64,000 nt of DNA from positions 9,830,001 to 9,894,000 of the forward strand of contig BSYO01000025.1 in the NCBI GenBank assembly GCA_033239525.1. Reading direction: 5' to 3'. This document shows, piece after piece, positions 23,131 through 35,344 of this stretch. This DNA is from Nepenthes gracilis. Taxonomy: Eukaryota; Streptophyta; Magnoliopsida; Caryophyllales; Nepenthaceae. Every line of letters begins with the position of its first letter. Position 1 is the stretch's first letter. The position numbers and the translations under genes were made by a program. The notes beneath the pieces were generated by a model that was given only the letters and a program-made list of their open reading frames with translations, searched no databases and was not told the DNA's origin.

Positions 23131-24480
23131 CTATACCCATCAAATTTAATTCAAATTTTAGTCCTTAATTACTCAAAATTTAATTATTTATCTCATTGAC
23201 TAAAATCTAAAACAATATTGAGAAATGAATTTTTAAAAACATAAATACCGATAAAAGATCCAAAATAAAATAGCAAATCAAATTATAGGATGCTAAAACA
23301 CTAATAATAAAATTTCATATCATATATGAGAAAAAATATCCATACTAATATCAAAGTAATCAAAAATATTAACCCAATCGGATTGTTAGAAATAAAACTA
23401 AAATTAAACTCTAATGTTGCCATCATACATTGCTTACTGAATTATAAAATAAATTCAAACAAACTAAAACTAACAATATAAGACAATTGTTCTTGTTTAA
23501 TTAATATTATATCAAATTGATCTAATTATTAAATATGAATCCTAAATAATTATCCCTTAATTCGATCTCCAATAAGTAAGTATTGAGCCTCAAATTTAGA
23601 ATTTTCTTTTTTATGAAAGAACGCTCCAAGTTTAAAATGTATGAGAAAAATTGTTTACAATATAAGTATATAAGAATATCTTGATATTCTATTAAAGGAG
23701 ATATTGTTCATCTTTCTTTTATAATTTAAATAAAAATTAATTTTAAAATAATATAAATAATACCTCATATTTCCTTGAATAGTGATTTATAGATACAAAT
23801 TAAAAATTATAAAAAAATTATTATTTTTAAGTTTTTTAGTATCCAGACGTATCTTTGGCAATTCTTATAGTAATTTATACTATTATAAATAAATATAAAA
23901 TATTTAATAAGATTTTTTATATCACTTTTGATAATGCTTCAAAAAACAAAGCTATTATTTCTTTAATTAAATAGCAATTTTTTGAATTTTAAATGGTAAA
24001 TTATTTTATACAAGATACATGTATCATATTATTAACAATTGAATTAATATATTTTGTAAATTATTTAAAAAATATTATTTTATTTATTAAAATATTTTCT
24101 TTTTCAAAACAACATTTCAAAATATTATAGAGATAGAATAAGTTTAGCCATAAAAGAAGATTGAATTGCATAATACCGTAAACTTTATTTACCAAATGAT
24201 GGACATTGTAAACTTCTTCTCTTTTGTTTTGGCTATCTTTTATATCAAAAATATTTCATTGGCCAAACTGATTACGAAAATTAATTAGAATATGATTAAA
24301 TTAATTAAATATTTTTAAAAAATATTTTACTGCTAATGAACTTATAAATACTTATTATATAACATAAAATATCACAATTTTACGCTTTATCGGGATGGTT
24401 ATAGTTTTGATTATAATATACTTGCAACTGAAGTAAATATAAAATTTAAAGAAATAAATTTAAGTAAATACCAAATATTC
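23131..24480. other. AT-rich spacer, nothing recognised
   Basis: About 1.35 kb of very AT-rich sequence with no coding potential, RNA gene or repeat structure that I can support. It could include the far end of the minus-strand LTR that starts at 25212, but no matching motif was found. Confidence 0.45.
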
Positions 24481-25212
24481 GGAATACTCACGACCATAAG
24501 CTAGGGTTTCAAGATTTTAAAATCAAATCGTGCATGAATCTCAAATAAAACGAGTAAAATATAAGAGGGTACGAGTTTGGATTTTTGGGTGCATAAATCA
24601 CACAAATCTCACAAATTAAATATGAAATCGAAATATATACATGCTCAAGTTATAGGTATTATAAAATATAAACTCAATCAAATATTGGGACAAAGTTATC
24701 TAAAGAAGACGAAATAAAAGTGTAAAGAAATAAAAGAAAAGGATATAAGTGCACTTGTCTCGACCCAATTTATAATATTTCTAACCAGCTTGAGTTCAGA
24801 ATCGGACTCGAAAACCTTTGTTTACTCCTCTCTCTTTCTCCTTTGCTCTCTTCTTTCTCTATGGACCGTTGCAAAATAATACAAAAAATCTCAAATGCAC
24901 TTTTATAATCGAATTGGTGCTCGAACGCTAGTCGAGCGCTAGCACATCTAAAGGGCAATACTCTAGCGCTCATCGTGCGCCCCTTTAGGCGTTCAATTCG
25001 CCAACCCCCGCCCCGAGTGCGCTCGAGCATGCTTCAGGTGCGACGATTCTACCCAGCGTGCCATGGGCACGCCTTAGGTGCCACTCGGGTGCCGGCCTCC
25101 CGATCTCTCTTTTAACTTCCGATGCTAATTTTGTACATACATTTAAACTTAATCTTAATTATATTATCTTAATTATTTTTTAATTGCTATGTTTGAAATC
25201 CAGAACCTCACA
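24480..25212 (-). mobile_element. 5' portion of a gypsy-type LTR, minus strand
   Basis: Read on the minus strand it begins TGTGAGGTTCTGG at 25212. It continues through AATTAAGATAATATAATTAAG, like the start of the LTR at 33858. Then come a very GC- and CpG-rich stretch (about 24920-25110), a TATA box (GATTATAAAAGTGC, about 24899-24910), and a purine-rich leader near 24815-24870. This order of AT-rich start, CTCGAG-rich block, TATA and GA-rich leader recurs at 27000-27656, 33858-34425 and 49665-50000. The left end is not defined. Confidence 0.65.
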
Positions 25213-26760
25213 CTAATAGCTATGCATGTCAAGAATTATATATATATATTATTACTGTATGTTCTAAACACATAATTTTAGCTTGCACACTTAAAATATT
25301 CGGAGAAAATTTTCTTTACATGTATAATATATAATCTGAAATTACAGAAATTGATTTTTAACCCCCATTTTACTATCATTTTGATGAACTTAGCACCATT
25401 CATGCCTTAATTTCATATATCAATTTATTTATACTTTAAACTATATATATATATATATATATATATGTTATGTATAAGCTAAAAATTATATGTTAATTGA
25501 CCTGCATGAACAGAAATTTCACTGTGCATATTGAAATCCTATGAATTGCTAAATTTTTTTGTATTTGGTCACAAATTCAGTATCCCATGCTTTTAATTTA
25601 ACATGACTAAGTTTTTGTATAAGTATAAATATGAATTCATAAAATTATAGTAGAAAACTCTATAATTTACTATGAATTATGAATATTTTTTTTAAGAATG
25701 AGAAAATTAAGAAGATTTAAAAAAATGTATAGAGTTTTTACAGGTAAAAGTATTGAACCAAGGTTATGATTCAATGGTAGTATATTATACAAGTTTTTAG
25801 TAGAACTTTTTCTTAAAAATAAATAATTAAGAGTTTAGACCAAGGATTTATATTTCAGTGGGTAATATTTCTTAACATACCTTAGGATATTATTGTGACA
25901 AATCGAGAAATTACTCCTAGACCACGGGAGATGTTCTGGTGGTATATTTGTTATCTATTATCTAGTCCAATATATTGGATAAAAGGTATATCGTTCATTG
26001 CAGGACGTTAAATTTAAGGTTCGTGATTAGTGCTTTGGAATGTATAGGGACATTCACATTCCTTTCCTCGATTTATTTACTCCGTTAGCTGCTAAGGCCT
26101 ACCGGCCATTATCCGTAAAGTAAAAAAGTTATGCATGTTTTGGAACCTAAAAAAAGATAAGTAAATCAGAGAAAATAAATATATTCCGAAAAGTGTATTT
26201 GATCACGATTTATATTTACGCATTTTCATTATACTTTTATATCATTCTTCTACTTTATACTGTGTATATCGTGTATTATTTTTTATTTTATTATACTTGT
26301 TGAGTATTTAGCTCACCCTTACTACTTTCTTTCCTTTAGACAAGCACGCTCTTATACCCGATGAGACTGAGTAGAGCTTAGGAGCTAGCTTGGCTACAGA
26401 ATTTGGATGAAAAACCTTTTGGACATAGTTTTGTGATGTACTTGGTGGAGCATTTTGTATCATTTTAATGGATTTGTATTTTGATATATGTATATGATGA
26501 TAATGATGTATACGTAGTATAGTTTTCGCTATTACTAATAGATGTATATACTTTTGAAGGTATTTATAATTTTTTGGGGGTACCTAGTGGCATCTTGTCT
26601 AAGCCAATATTATACCCAAATATATGACATTAGTGCCACGTATTTGCTGTAACTATTTTCTAATCATTTGTTGTGATGTTGGTTATATTTTGTACAGTAT
26701 AGGAATTTTTTATACAAATTATATTAATATGGCGACTGTTTTATTACTAGAACTCTGCCG
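25213..26760 (+). mobile_element. 3' portion of a gypsy-type LTR, plus strand
   Basis: This block parallels the later part of the LTRs at 28040-29533 and 56280-57705 on the plus strand. The shared order is a CATGCATG-type AT-rich stretch, AATGAGAAAATTAAGAAG, GGTAGTATATTAT-like sequence, a GCTAAGGCCTACCGGCC block and TTGTTGAGTATTTAGCTCACCC (26298-26320). The last motif also occurs in related form near 51200 and 55540. Its own 5' third is missing and is replaced by the opposite-strand LTR start at 25212. Confidence 0.55.
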
Positions 26761-26829
26761 GATTCCGATTAGGGGAGTCGATCCATCATAATTAGGATAG
26801 AAATTTTAGAAGAAAGTGCAGAAAATATC

Positions 26830-27656
26830 AGCTCATGGTGCAGAAAATTAGCTTTTCCATTTTCTCAACAATTTCTCAGGTCAATCAATGCACTTGTAGG
26901 GTCGAGTTTATCAAATTTTTGAACATACATGACTAAATTTTATAAATTTTATCATACATTAGACAATGATTTGAGCACATGCATGATGATAGAATACAAA
27001 AATTTAACACATAGTGTACTAAACTTTAGTATGAGTTCTCAAGAAATTTATTTATAAATTCATAAAAATTAATATGCATAATACACACAACTTAGCTTTG
27101 AAATCAAAACTTGGTCGAGTATTAGAACAAGAATACTCAAAAGAATCGGCAAGGAATCAACAACAAGTGAAAGAAGAGGTTAAAGTGAACTTGCATTAGC
27201 TTAACTTACTCAAATCCTCACTTTGATCACTTTAATTCAAGCTATTGGAGCCTTCTTTCTCTTCTCCTCAGCTCTCGCTCTCTCTAAAATTTCTCTGCAA
27301 AAATAATTGAAATCTGAGTCGAGTGTGCTTTTATAAAGCTCACGCTTGAGCACGACTAGGGCACCCGTTGGGCATGAGATCATGAGTTTACTGTGCTTGA
27401 GTGCGGCTCAGTCAAACTTCAAGCACAAGGTCATTGCTTTTTTGGCTCGAGCCCAGATCAGGTGCGCATTAGGCCTCCTCAGGCTCAAACACGTGTCTAA
27501 CCTCTCTCAAGTACAAATTCAAACCTCCTTCAAGCACACGCTATTTGGTCAAACTTTTGATTATTTGATTTAATTTTTTTCATCCGTTATTCTTAATTTT
27601 AATTATATTAACTTAATTAATTATAATTATTATAATTTAAGAACTCAAGCTTTACA
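26830..27656 (-). mobile_element. 5' portion of a second LTR, minus strand
   Basis: On the minus strand it starts TGTAAAGCTTGAG at 27656. It then runs through AATTAATTAAGTTAATATAATT, a CTCAAGCAC-rich block and a TATA box (GCTTTATAAAAGCAC, about 27327-27338). A GAGAGAGCGAGAGC leader follows near 27270-27290. The TGTAA start abuts a plus-strand LTR that lacks its first 200 bases or so. The simplest reading is that this element inserted into that LTR. Its other end could not be placed; 26830 is approximate. Confidence 0.6.
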
Positions 27657-29533
27657 TGATGGTAGATTGTGCTCGCTCAAAGCATAATTGAGCAACACTA
27701 GGGTGCTACAATCTAATAGCCTAATGCCCAACGCTCGCCTAAATGGTGCTTGAGTGTCACATAATATCTAAGTGACCTTCGAATTATTTTTTTATCATTT
27801 TTCTGAGCGATTTGAAAGAGGAGAGAGAAGAGGACAAAGAGAAGGGAGAGTAGGCCAAAGAACTCAAAATTAAGTTGATTCAATCTAAAGTTTGGTGAGA
27901 ATTAAATTAAGTCAAGTTCATTCTAAGCCTCTTCTTCTATTGTTACTATTTTCTTCATAGTTCTCCAAATATTTCTTTATTCAAGTTCTCATACACAACA
28001 TGAATTCAAAGTTATAATATTTATATTTAGCATGCAAATGAATTTTATTGATTTCTTTGAAAATATCTATGAATTTTATATCCAATTATAAGTATATTGC
28101 TAATATAAACTAATTTCTACACTATACTTACTTGCATGTCTGAAAATTTGGAATCAATGCTTGTGTATATATAAATTTGTATGTAACATTTTTACATTAT
28201 TGCAAATGGTTAAAAACAAGTTCATACATGTTAAATTATACATTATCTGTTTTGAAATTCAGTGGAATACTCATATGTTTGCTAATTTCTATTCAAATTT
28301 TTTGAATTTTATTCTACATTTAATGTTGCTGATTTTTGCATTAAATCATGTTGAATTTTGTTGCATTAAGTTCTAAGTATGGTTTTGCATAATTAAAAAT
28401 GTTAAATTTAGTATTCCATATCAAAAAGTTTATAGAATTATGTGAGAAATTCTACAATTATGTCAATAAATATAATTATTTTCTCAAAGAATAAGAAAAT
28501 TAAGAATTAAGAAGAAAAGTATAGAATTTTTCTAAAAATTATATTGGATCATAGTTAAATTCTACCGAATAGTATATTATGACATACTTTGATATATTAT
28601 AGTGATATATCAATATTTGAACCTCTTATCCGTAGGTGAGAAGTGGCATTTAATTTTATCTATAGGATTGTATATATGATAGTCGACCTATTGTTTCGAA
28701 ATAATAGCATACGTCATTTGGTTATATGAAAATAAATATAACCTCAGTTTTGATTATCAACTCGTTTAATCAGTAAGGCCTACTAACCATGATTCCTATG
28801 AAAAATCAGATTTAAGTACAATTTGATGACATGAATTAAATAACAATATGATAAGATAAACTTCTAAATTCTAAAAAAGCTAATCACGTAATTGATAAAA
28901 AATTTTATGACATATCAATGAAATCGAATGCATTGATCCTTTCGATATGTTTTAAATGCAATGTATAAATGATCATTTATTATATTATATATCTTACTAA
29001 ACTTTTAACTCATTCATTATTATTTTATTAACCCATTCAGATGAGGTACTCAAATTTTGCTGGATGAATGGGAATAAACGGATGATCTTATTTGAAGAAT
29101 TTAGAATATAAAATTTAGTTATTCTAATGTTGTGTAATAGTTCTAGACAATAGCTAATGTGTTTAATGTTGTTACATAGCTCTTCGACAATAGTTAATAT
29201 ATTAAGTTTAGTTTTCAGAGAGTTTTAGATTGTTTTATATTGTAATATAATTTTTTGGATAGCAGTTAATGTATTATGTTATATTTCGGATAGCTTTAGG
29301 ATGTCTTATAGTGTTGTTTTGATTTTTGGATAGTATTAAAATAATTATAAAGATGTATCGTGATATTAGACAGTAATTATAGAGCCATGGATGTAAATTT
29401 TTAATGCTATATTTATAATTTATCTGCATGTATGTTGGTTGTTTAACAACAATAGTTATAAATTTTATTTTACAAATTATATACTCTAATTTTTATGATA
29501 GATGTAACTTTTTACGTAAGGTCCAATATCACA
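27657..29533 (+). mobile_element. 5' LTR (5'-truncated) of the gypsy element at 27.7-34.4 kb
   Basis: From AGATTGTGCTCG onward this matches the 3' LTR at 34070-34425. Shared blocks are GCTTGAGTRYTA/CA, the CACTCGAG-like section, TCATTTTT-TGAGC, the GAGAGAGA leader and AAAATTAAGTTGATTCAA. They end with AGCCTC-CCTTCTATTGTTACT and CATGAATTCA. The right edge is set at CACA (29530-29533), just before a primer-site-like sequence. About 200 bp of the LTR start are missing, where the minus-strand LTR abuts. Confidence 0.75.
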
Positions 29534-29560
29534 GTTGGGTCAAGATCAGAGTTATATAAG
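29534..29560 (+). promoter_or_regulatory. Degenerate primer-binding site
   Basis: Directly after the LTR end the sequence GTTGGGTCAAGATCAGAG resembles the initiator-Met tRNA primer site TGGTATCAGAGC with several changes. The corresponding site of the gypsy element at 51654 reads GTTGCAGTATCAGAG. A second match, TGGTATCGAGATC at about 29706, is the competing candidate. Confidence 0.4.
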
Positions 29561-29859
29561 ATGTGGCATGAAGTGAATCCTGTATATGATTTATATTATT
29601 TTATTTGATTAGTTGAGATATCAATGTGCAATTCACGTCCATGTTTAATTAAATGGTTAATTAAGTTATTAATCAGATAATTAATATTTAGTTAATTGTT
29701 GATTATGGTATCGAGATCAAAGAAGTTGTAAGGAGCTGCCTTAATTGGTTTGTAGATTGAATTTGATTAATTTTGATTTGAGATTCTAATTTGATTAATG
29801 TTTTGTGATCAAATTAAAAAATGGTAGGGTAAGGACCTAACTTTTGCTCCGGTCGTGAG

Positions 29860-30600
29860 GTGTATTTGAACATTATGGCAATAATGGTAGATGTGATGAA
29901 ATCGATGGATCGAGAACTACATAATCCGGAGCCTTTTTTGGCCCCAATGAACCCAGGAATGATGGCTTATGATCGATTCACCAATGAAAGAATGCCTAAA
30001 TTTATGGACAACTCGAATCCTACCAAGGTGGAGATTTGGATCCGGGGATTAGAGAAAATATTGTGGTAATCAGATTCTCGAAAGAGGATAGGGTGACATT
30101 TGCTACATACAGGCTAGAAGGCGAGGCGGACCATTGGTGGTCCATGAGGAAAAGAGCCATAGGTTTAGAGGATGAAGAAATCTCGTGGGATATGTTCGTG
30201 GAGACTTTTATGGACATATATTTTCCAACAAGTCTATGGGAATAGAAGGAAAACAAATTTACCTATTTGCAGCAAGGAAACCGGACCGTTGCTAAATATG
30301 ATACCAAATTTACGTAGTTATCCCAATATACGCCTCACATAATCTATGATGAGGTGAGGAAGGCAATAAAATTTCTGCAAGGTCTTAATGGTGCAATTTG
30401 GAGGGTGTACCGGGCTCCTAATCAACAACCCTTGTATGCCCACATTGTGGAAAATCTCATGGAGGGAGACCATGTTACAAGATATTGAGTGCATGTTTCA
30501 ACTTTGGTCAGCCCAACGATATGATCAAAGATTACCCTCATCCTTTGAGACAAATGGAGAGAAAGCCAAGTGCTTCAAGACGAGCTTTTGCGGTGACGAC
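29860..30600 (+). pseudogene. Gypsy gag, degenerate
   Basis: Gag packages the retroelement RNA into cytoplasmic particles. The capsid region appears in two frames. One (29860-30069) ends PKFMDNSNPTKVEIWIRGLEKI. The overlapping frame (30036-30245) carries VTFATYRLEGEADHWW, a hallmark of the plant retrotransposon gag family. It stops at 30243, but gag similarity continues (TYLQQGNRTVAKY). A zinc knuckle remnant at about 30488-30530 reads CFNFGQPNDMIKDY, where C-F-N-F, D and Y replace three of the four CCHC ligands. Stops and frameshifts make it non-functional. Confidence 0.8.
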
Positions 30601-30780
30601 GCAAGATGCTGATGTGTGGCCTATCACGGTGGAAGGTAAACTTATGATTTTCAATACTTCAGCACTTGTACTTTTGGATTCGGATTCTACACATTCATTT
30701 GTGTTGCTAAAGTTTGGCTTATATTTGATGTCACTCCTAAGGATCATGGATTTTACAGTAGTTGTGTCACACCTATAGGA
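30600..30780 (+). pseudogene. Gypsy protease remnant
   Basis: The frame 30485-30778 contains FNTSALVLLDSDSTHSFV. Plant gypsy proteases carry a D-S/T-G active site followed by THSFV, so here the glycine is aspartate (DSD). The protease would cut the Gag-Pol polyprotein; with this change, and no intact frame around it, it cannot be active. Confidence 0.75.
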
Positions 30781-31179
30781 TCGTCTTTAGTTATGAATAT
30801 TATATACTCTAGGTGTGTTGTTTGGGTCAATGAGTTAGAATTGGTTATGGATTTGATTTTGTTAGATATGCTTGATTTTAATGTAATATTATGTTTGAAC
30901 TGATTAGCGAGTTATTATACTAGTGTCCATTATTTTCATAAGAGAATGTACTTTGTTATTTCGGGGTGTGAACTGTTTTATTTTCAATGAAAAATGTACA
31001 AACAATTCCCTTATATGATTTCAACTTCACATACTTGTCACTCGATAAAAAGTTGCTATCAAGCCAATTTACCTTATGCAAGCATAGTTCGAAGCCATAG
31101 TATTTTGGATATGGATATTCCAGTAGTTTGTGAATTCAATGAAATTTTTTCAGAAGATTTACTAAAGATTACCGCCAAA

Positions 31180-32440
31180 ATGGGAGATTGAATTTGGGAT
31201 TAAAACTGTTCCTGAAACGGCACCTATATTGAAGATACTTGATCGGATGGCACCATCAGAACTTAAGGAATTAAAGTATCAATTGTAAGAGTTATTGGAG
31301 AAAGGTTTTATCCGACCAAATGGTCTCCATAGAATACCCTGATGTTATTTGTGAAGAAGAATGATGGATCTATGCGACTGTATATTAATTATTAGGAGTT
31401 GAATAAGATCACCATGAAAAACAAATATCCATTGCCGAATATCGATGATTTATTTGATCGATTGTAAAGGGTCCAAGTATTTTAAAGATTAATCTTCGTA
31501 TGGGATACCACAATTAAGAATTAAGAAAAAAGATGTGGCAAAGACGACATTCCAAATAAAGTATGGACATTATGAGTTTTAGTTATGCCATTTGGATTAA
31601 TTAATTCCCTTACAGGCTTGATGGATTTGATAAGCTGTGTTTTCTAACCCAATCTTGATAACTTCGTATTGGTATTTATTAATGACATATTGATATACTC
31701 AAGGAGCTGTGATGAGCACAAGATGCATTTGAGGATTGTGTTTCAAATACTTTACGAAAGATGATTGTATGCCAAAATGAAGAAATGTGAGTTTTGGTTC
31801 GAAGAAGCCGTATTTTTAGGCCATGTAATTTCAGAGTGAGGCATTTCGGTTAATCCTAAAAAGATCGAGGTTGTTATTAATTGGAGTTGACCGATGACAG
31901 GTGACTAAGGTTCAAAGCTTTTGAGGATAGTAAGCTATTTTTGAAAGTTTGTGGACATTTTTTTTTAAAATTGCCATGCTGTTAATCCGATTGACCAAAA
32001 AAGAAAGTCAGGTTTAAATAGACAAAAGATTATAAAAGAAGTTTTCAATAGTTAAAAAATCTACTGATGATTGCCATAATTTTGACGATTCTAGAAGGAT
32101 TGGTGAATTTGTATTTTATTGTGGTCCTTCTAAGACCAGATTAGGTTATATTTTGATACAACATGGTAAGGTGATTGCTTATGGGTCTAGGTAATTGAAG
32201 ACTCATGAAAGGAAATATCACATATACAATTTGGAATTAGCAGCGATGATCTTTACTTTAAAGATTTTGAGACATTATTTATATCGTGAGAAGTTCTTAG
32301 TGTCTTTGGATTACAAGAGCCTCAAGTATTTATTTTCTTATAAAGAATATGAGAAAAAGATATGGATATATTTCTTAAAAGATTATAATTACAAAATTCA
32401 ATATCAATAGGGAAAGACTAATGTTATGGCAGATGCCTTG
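31180..32440 (+). pseudogene. Gypsy reverse transcriptase and RNase H, degenerate
   Basis: The RT appears in short interrupted pieces: [10 protein letters not shown] and ELKELKYQL near 31200-31290, [10 protein letters not shown] near 31670-31700, and LYAKMKKCEFWFEEAVFLGHV near 31760-31830. The catalytic block is FIND where family members have FIDD or YVDD, so one catalytic aspartate is asparagine. RNase H follows at about 32090-32440, with HERKYHIYNLELAAMIF, LVSLDYKSLKYLF and FLKDYNYKIQYQ then MADALN. Many stops interrupt both. Confidence 0.8.
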
Positions 32441-33810
32441 AATCATCATACGACAAGTTTTGTGACCCAGTTGAGGATCAAAGATATAGAGATGTTGGAT
32501 TGTATGAAACAATGTTATATTAAGAGACAATCCAAAGGTAATCGGATGATTTGATCTTATTTTTAAATCCAACTAGAAATTTGGGAGAAAATTAAAAGAC
32601 CACAAATAGATGATCCATTTTTGTGGATATTGTTGGAGACTTGAATAGAGATTCAAGAGCCAATTTTAGCATCAAGGTTGATAGAATTTTGAGGATCCGT
32701 GATCGGATATGTGCGCCAAACATTAGAGAGTTAAAAGAAAAAATTATGAAAGAAGCCCATCGATTGAAGCATACCATCTAACCGGGGATTAACAAAATAT
32801 ATCAAGACTTGAAGAAGATATTTTGATGGAGAAGTATGAAAAGAAAATTTTAGCTTACATGAGTCGGTGTTTGATTTGTCAATAGTTGAAGGCTGAGCAT
32901 AAGAAGTGACTCAGCCTATTGCAACCTAAGCCGACTCTAGGTTAGAAATGGGAAAATATTATGATGGATTTTGTGATAAGCTTACCAAGAATGCCGAGGA
33001 ATCATGATATAATTTGGCTAATTGTGGATCGATTCACTAAGTCGACTCATTTTATAACTGTACGAACGACATTTTCAAGAGACTGAATGGCTAGATTGTG
33101 CATCAATGAAGTGGTCAGACTGCACGGTGTGCATCACTAGGTTTATCTTTAAATTTTAGAAGAGTTTGCATCGTAAGTTGGAGACTAATTTAAAATTTAG
33201 TACAACTTATTATCCTCAAATGGATAGACAACCGGAGCAAATGATTCAAAATTTGAAAGGTATGTTAAGAGTTTTGACTTTAAAAATGAAAGGTAATTGG
33301 GATAATTATCTGGCATTAGCAAAATTTACATACAATAACAGCTATCAAGTAAATTGAGATCGAAACTAAGTTTTGAAGTTGGAGACTATATATATTTGAA
33401 GATATCTCCATTAAAGGAAATCTCAAAGTTTGGGATTAAATGAAAATTGAAACCAAAATTTATTAGAGCATTTGAGATTTTGGAGAAAATTGGTGAAGTG
33501 GCCTACAGATTGGCTCTACCTTTGAACTTGGGAGACGTTCATAATATGTTCCATATATCAATGTTAAAGAAGTATGTGTATGACCTAATGCACATCATGG
33601 AATACGAGCCGTTAAGGATTAACGAAGACTTGACGTTTATTAAGAAACAGGTTCATATTTTGAGTAGAAGATATCAAGTATTTCAGATAAAGGTAATTTT
33701 GTTGGTCAAAATCTTGTGGAGAAATCATTCATTTAAAGAGATCACGCGAGAAAGAGAAGATGAGATCCGGGAGAAATATCCATATTTGTATCTTTATTGA
33801 GTATGTAAAA
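32440..33810 (+). pseudogene. Gypsy integrase and C-terminal region, degenerate
   Basis: The integrase carries out strand transfer of the cDNA into the genome. Pieces in order are RDRICAPNIRELKEKIMKEAH-like sequence near 32695-32765, a core fragment MMDFVISLPRMPRNHD followed by WLIVDRFTKSTHF (32960-33055), and FSTTYYPQMDRQPEQMIQNL (33205-33260). The C-terminal part FIRAFEILEKIGEVAYRLALP then HNMFHISMLKKYVYD lies at 33447-33800. That last frame is the longest survivor (117 codons). Stop codons separate all the parts. Confidence 0.82.
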
Positions 33811-33837
33811 ATTTCTATAAAATTTTGATGACAAAAT

Positions 33838-33857
33838 TTTTATAAGAAGAGAAGAAA
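33838..33857 (+). promoter_or_regulatory. Polypurine tract
   Basis: ATAAGAAGAGAAGAAA sits directly before the LTR start TGTAAG at 33858. This is the usual primer for plus-strand DNA synthesis in LTR retroelements. The equivalent before 53979 reads ATGAAAGAAGAG. Confidence 0.7.
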
Positions 33858-34425
33858 TGTAAGGGCCGAATACTTAACTTATGGTAATTTGGATTAATTA
33901 AGGTAATATAATTAAAATTAAAATCAAAAAATATAAAAAATTAGATTAAAAGTCACAATTAGATAAGACTACTCTGTACCTAAAGGAGGCTTGATTGGAA
34001 ACGAGCACCAAAAGTTAAAGGGTCAGCGTCTGAGGTTCGCTCGAGAGCCACTCGAGCAGTCGTTGACAGATTGTGCTCGTTCAAGGAACACTTAAGTAGT
34101 GCTTGAGTACTATAATCCAACAACCTGACACCCGATACTTGCCTCAGTGGCGCTCGAGTGTTACATAGTATATAAGTGTGATCTCTGGCTCATTTTTTTA
34201 TCATTTTTTTGAGCAATTTAAGAGATGAGAAAGAAGCAAATAAGGAGAGAGAGAGAAAGAGAGAAGGCCAAAAAACTTAAAATTAAGTTGATTCAAGTTA
34301 GAGTTTGGTGAAAATTAAGTCAAGGCAAATGTATTACAAGCCTCTCCTTCTATTGTTACTGTTTCTTTCATAATTTTCTGAGTATTTCTTTTTTAAATGC
34401 TCATGTATAACATGAATTCAGCTAT
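33858..34425 (+). mobile_element. 3' LTR (3'-truncated) of the same gypsy element
   Basis: It starts TGTAAGGGCCGAATAC. It has the AT-rich start, a CTCGAG-rich block, a TATA-like GTATATAAGTG near 34168-34180 and a GAGAGAGAGAG leader near 34243-34263. It matches the 5' LTR until about CATGAATTCAGC at 34425. A CA/TA-rich simple repeat then replaces the remaining 1.3 kb or so. The element is therefore truncated at this end by another insertion or a deletion. Confidence 0.78.
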
Positions 34426-34530
34426 ACACACACAGACTGCAATACACACAAGTAGTGTACACACACCTACTTATTTACATACATACAATATATATATATA
34501 TATATACCCACACACACATATGACAACTCA
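34426..34530. repeat. CA/TA simple repeats at the LTR break
   Basis: Runs of ACACACA, TACATACATACAATATATATATA and CCCACACACACA lie exactly where similarity to the 5' LTR stops. Simple repeats often mark breakpoints, but the mechanism cannot be seen here. Confidence 0.7.
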
Positions 34531-35344
34531 CACCTATGCTACCACATAGACCATTTCCATACCTATTTCGCAAAATAGAGCACAACCCTCTATTTATTCA
34601 TGTTTTGCCCAATTCTCATCCAGGCATAGGAATTTTCAATTGTCTCCTCCAATTATGCAAATAAAGAAAAATTATAACATAATTTCACAATTTATCAAGC
34701 CCCAATTTTAGCGACAACCATTAATTTTCTTGGTTTCTAGATCCATCCAAGCCATGGTTCTGTTTCACCCATTTTTAACATAACCCAACCATTTCTACCA
34801 AATCCCTTGAAATTAAGATATGCGAGCATTAATAATAACTTTTCAAGGAAGAAGGAAGAGATTGTTTGCACAAAGTATGAAAATTACTTACAAAACAGGA
34901 AGATTACTTGTAAAGAAGTCTCAAATCAACATGTCTGATTAGTGAGAAATGCCAACGGTGGCGGCTTTGAACAATCCTGGCAACAGCCCAAGGCGACAGC
35001 AAAGGTGACGACGGCGACAGCGACGGCGGCGGCGGCGGCGGCAACAGGTGTAGACTTTCGGCTATCTCGCTGGTTTTGTCCGTAACAACCCCCAAAAAGA
35101 GGAGAACGAAGGCAACGCTTGCTTTTAAAGCAAATGAGGGCAACAATAAGGGAGAAAATGAGGCTGTCTACTGAGAGGAAGAAGAAAAAGTGGCTATTCC
35201 AACCGATCGGCAGGAGAAGGAGAAGTCATCGCTACACAAATTGACTGACAGTTTATCCCTCTTTCCTCTTCTTCTTCTTCTTTGGTCTCAGGATGCTCTT
35301 CCGTGTGGCTACCTGCAGAGGGGTCATTGCCTTGGGTGGTGTTG
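34531..35344 (-). mobile_element. Left part of an LTR-like block split by a nested LTR
   Basis: The stretch 34940-35280 resembles 36640-36950 of the nested LTR in the same orientation: GACTTTCGGCTA, TAACAACCC, GCAA/GCCAACG, AAAATGAG-GCAAC-A, GAGGAAGAAG and GAGAAGTCAT/GAAGCCATT. On the minus strand it continues the LTR start found at 37072-37152. A (GCG)n tract lies at 35026-35041. The frames here (34904-35146, 35190-35381) follow the repeat and are not treated as genes. The left end is uncertain. Confidence 0.5.

Noticed and set aside
29700..29720. Primer-binding site at 29706 (TGGTATCGAGATC) as the LTR boundary
   Set aside because: The CACA end at 29533 followed by a Met-type site agrees better with the matching positions 51653 and 57705; kept only as an alternative.
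34426..34530. Possible CRISPR-like or regulatory repeat array from the CA/TA tracts
   Set aside because: Simple-sequence repeats without spacers, and CRISPR is not expected in a plant nuclear genome.
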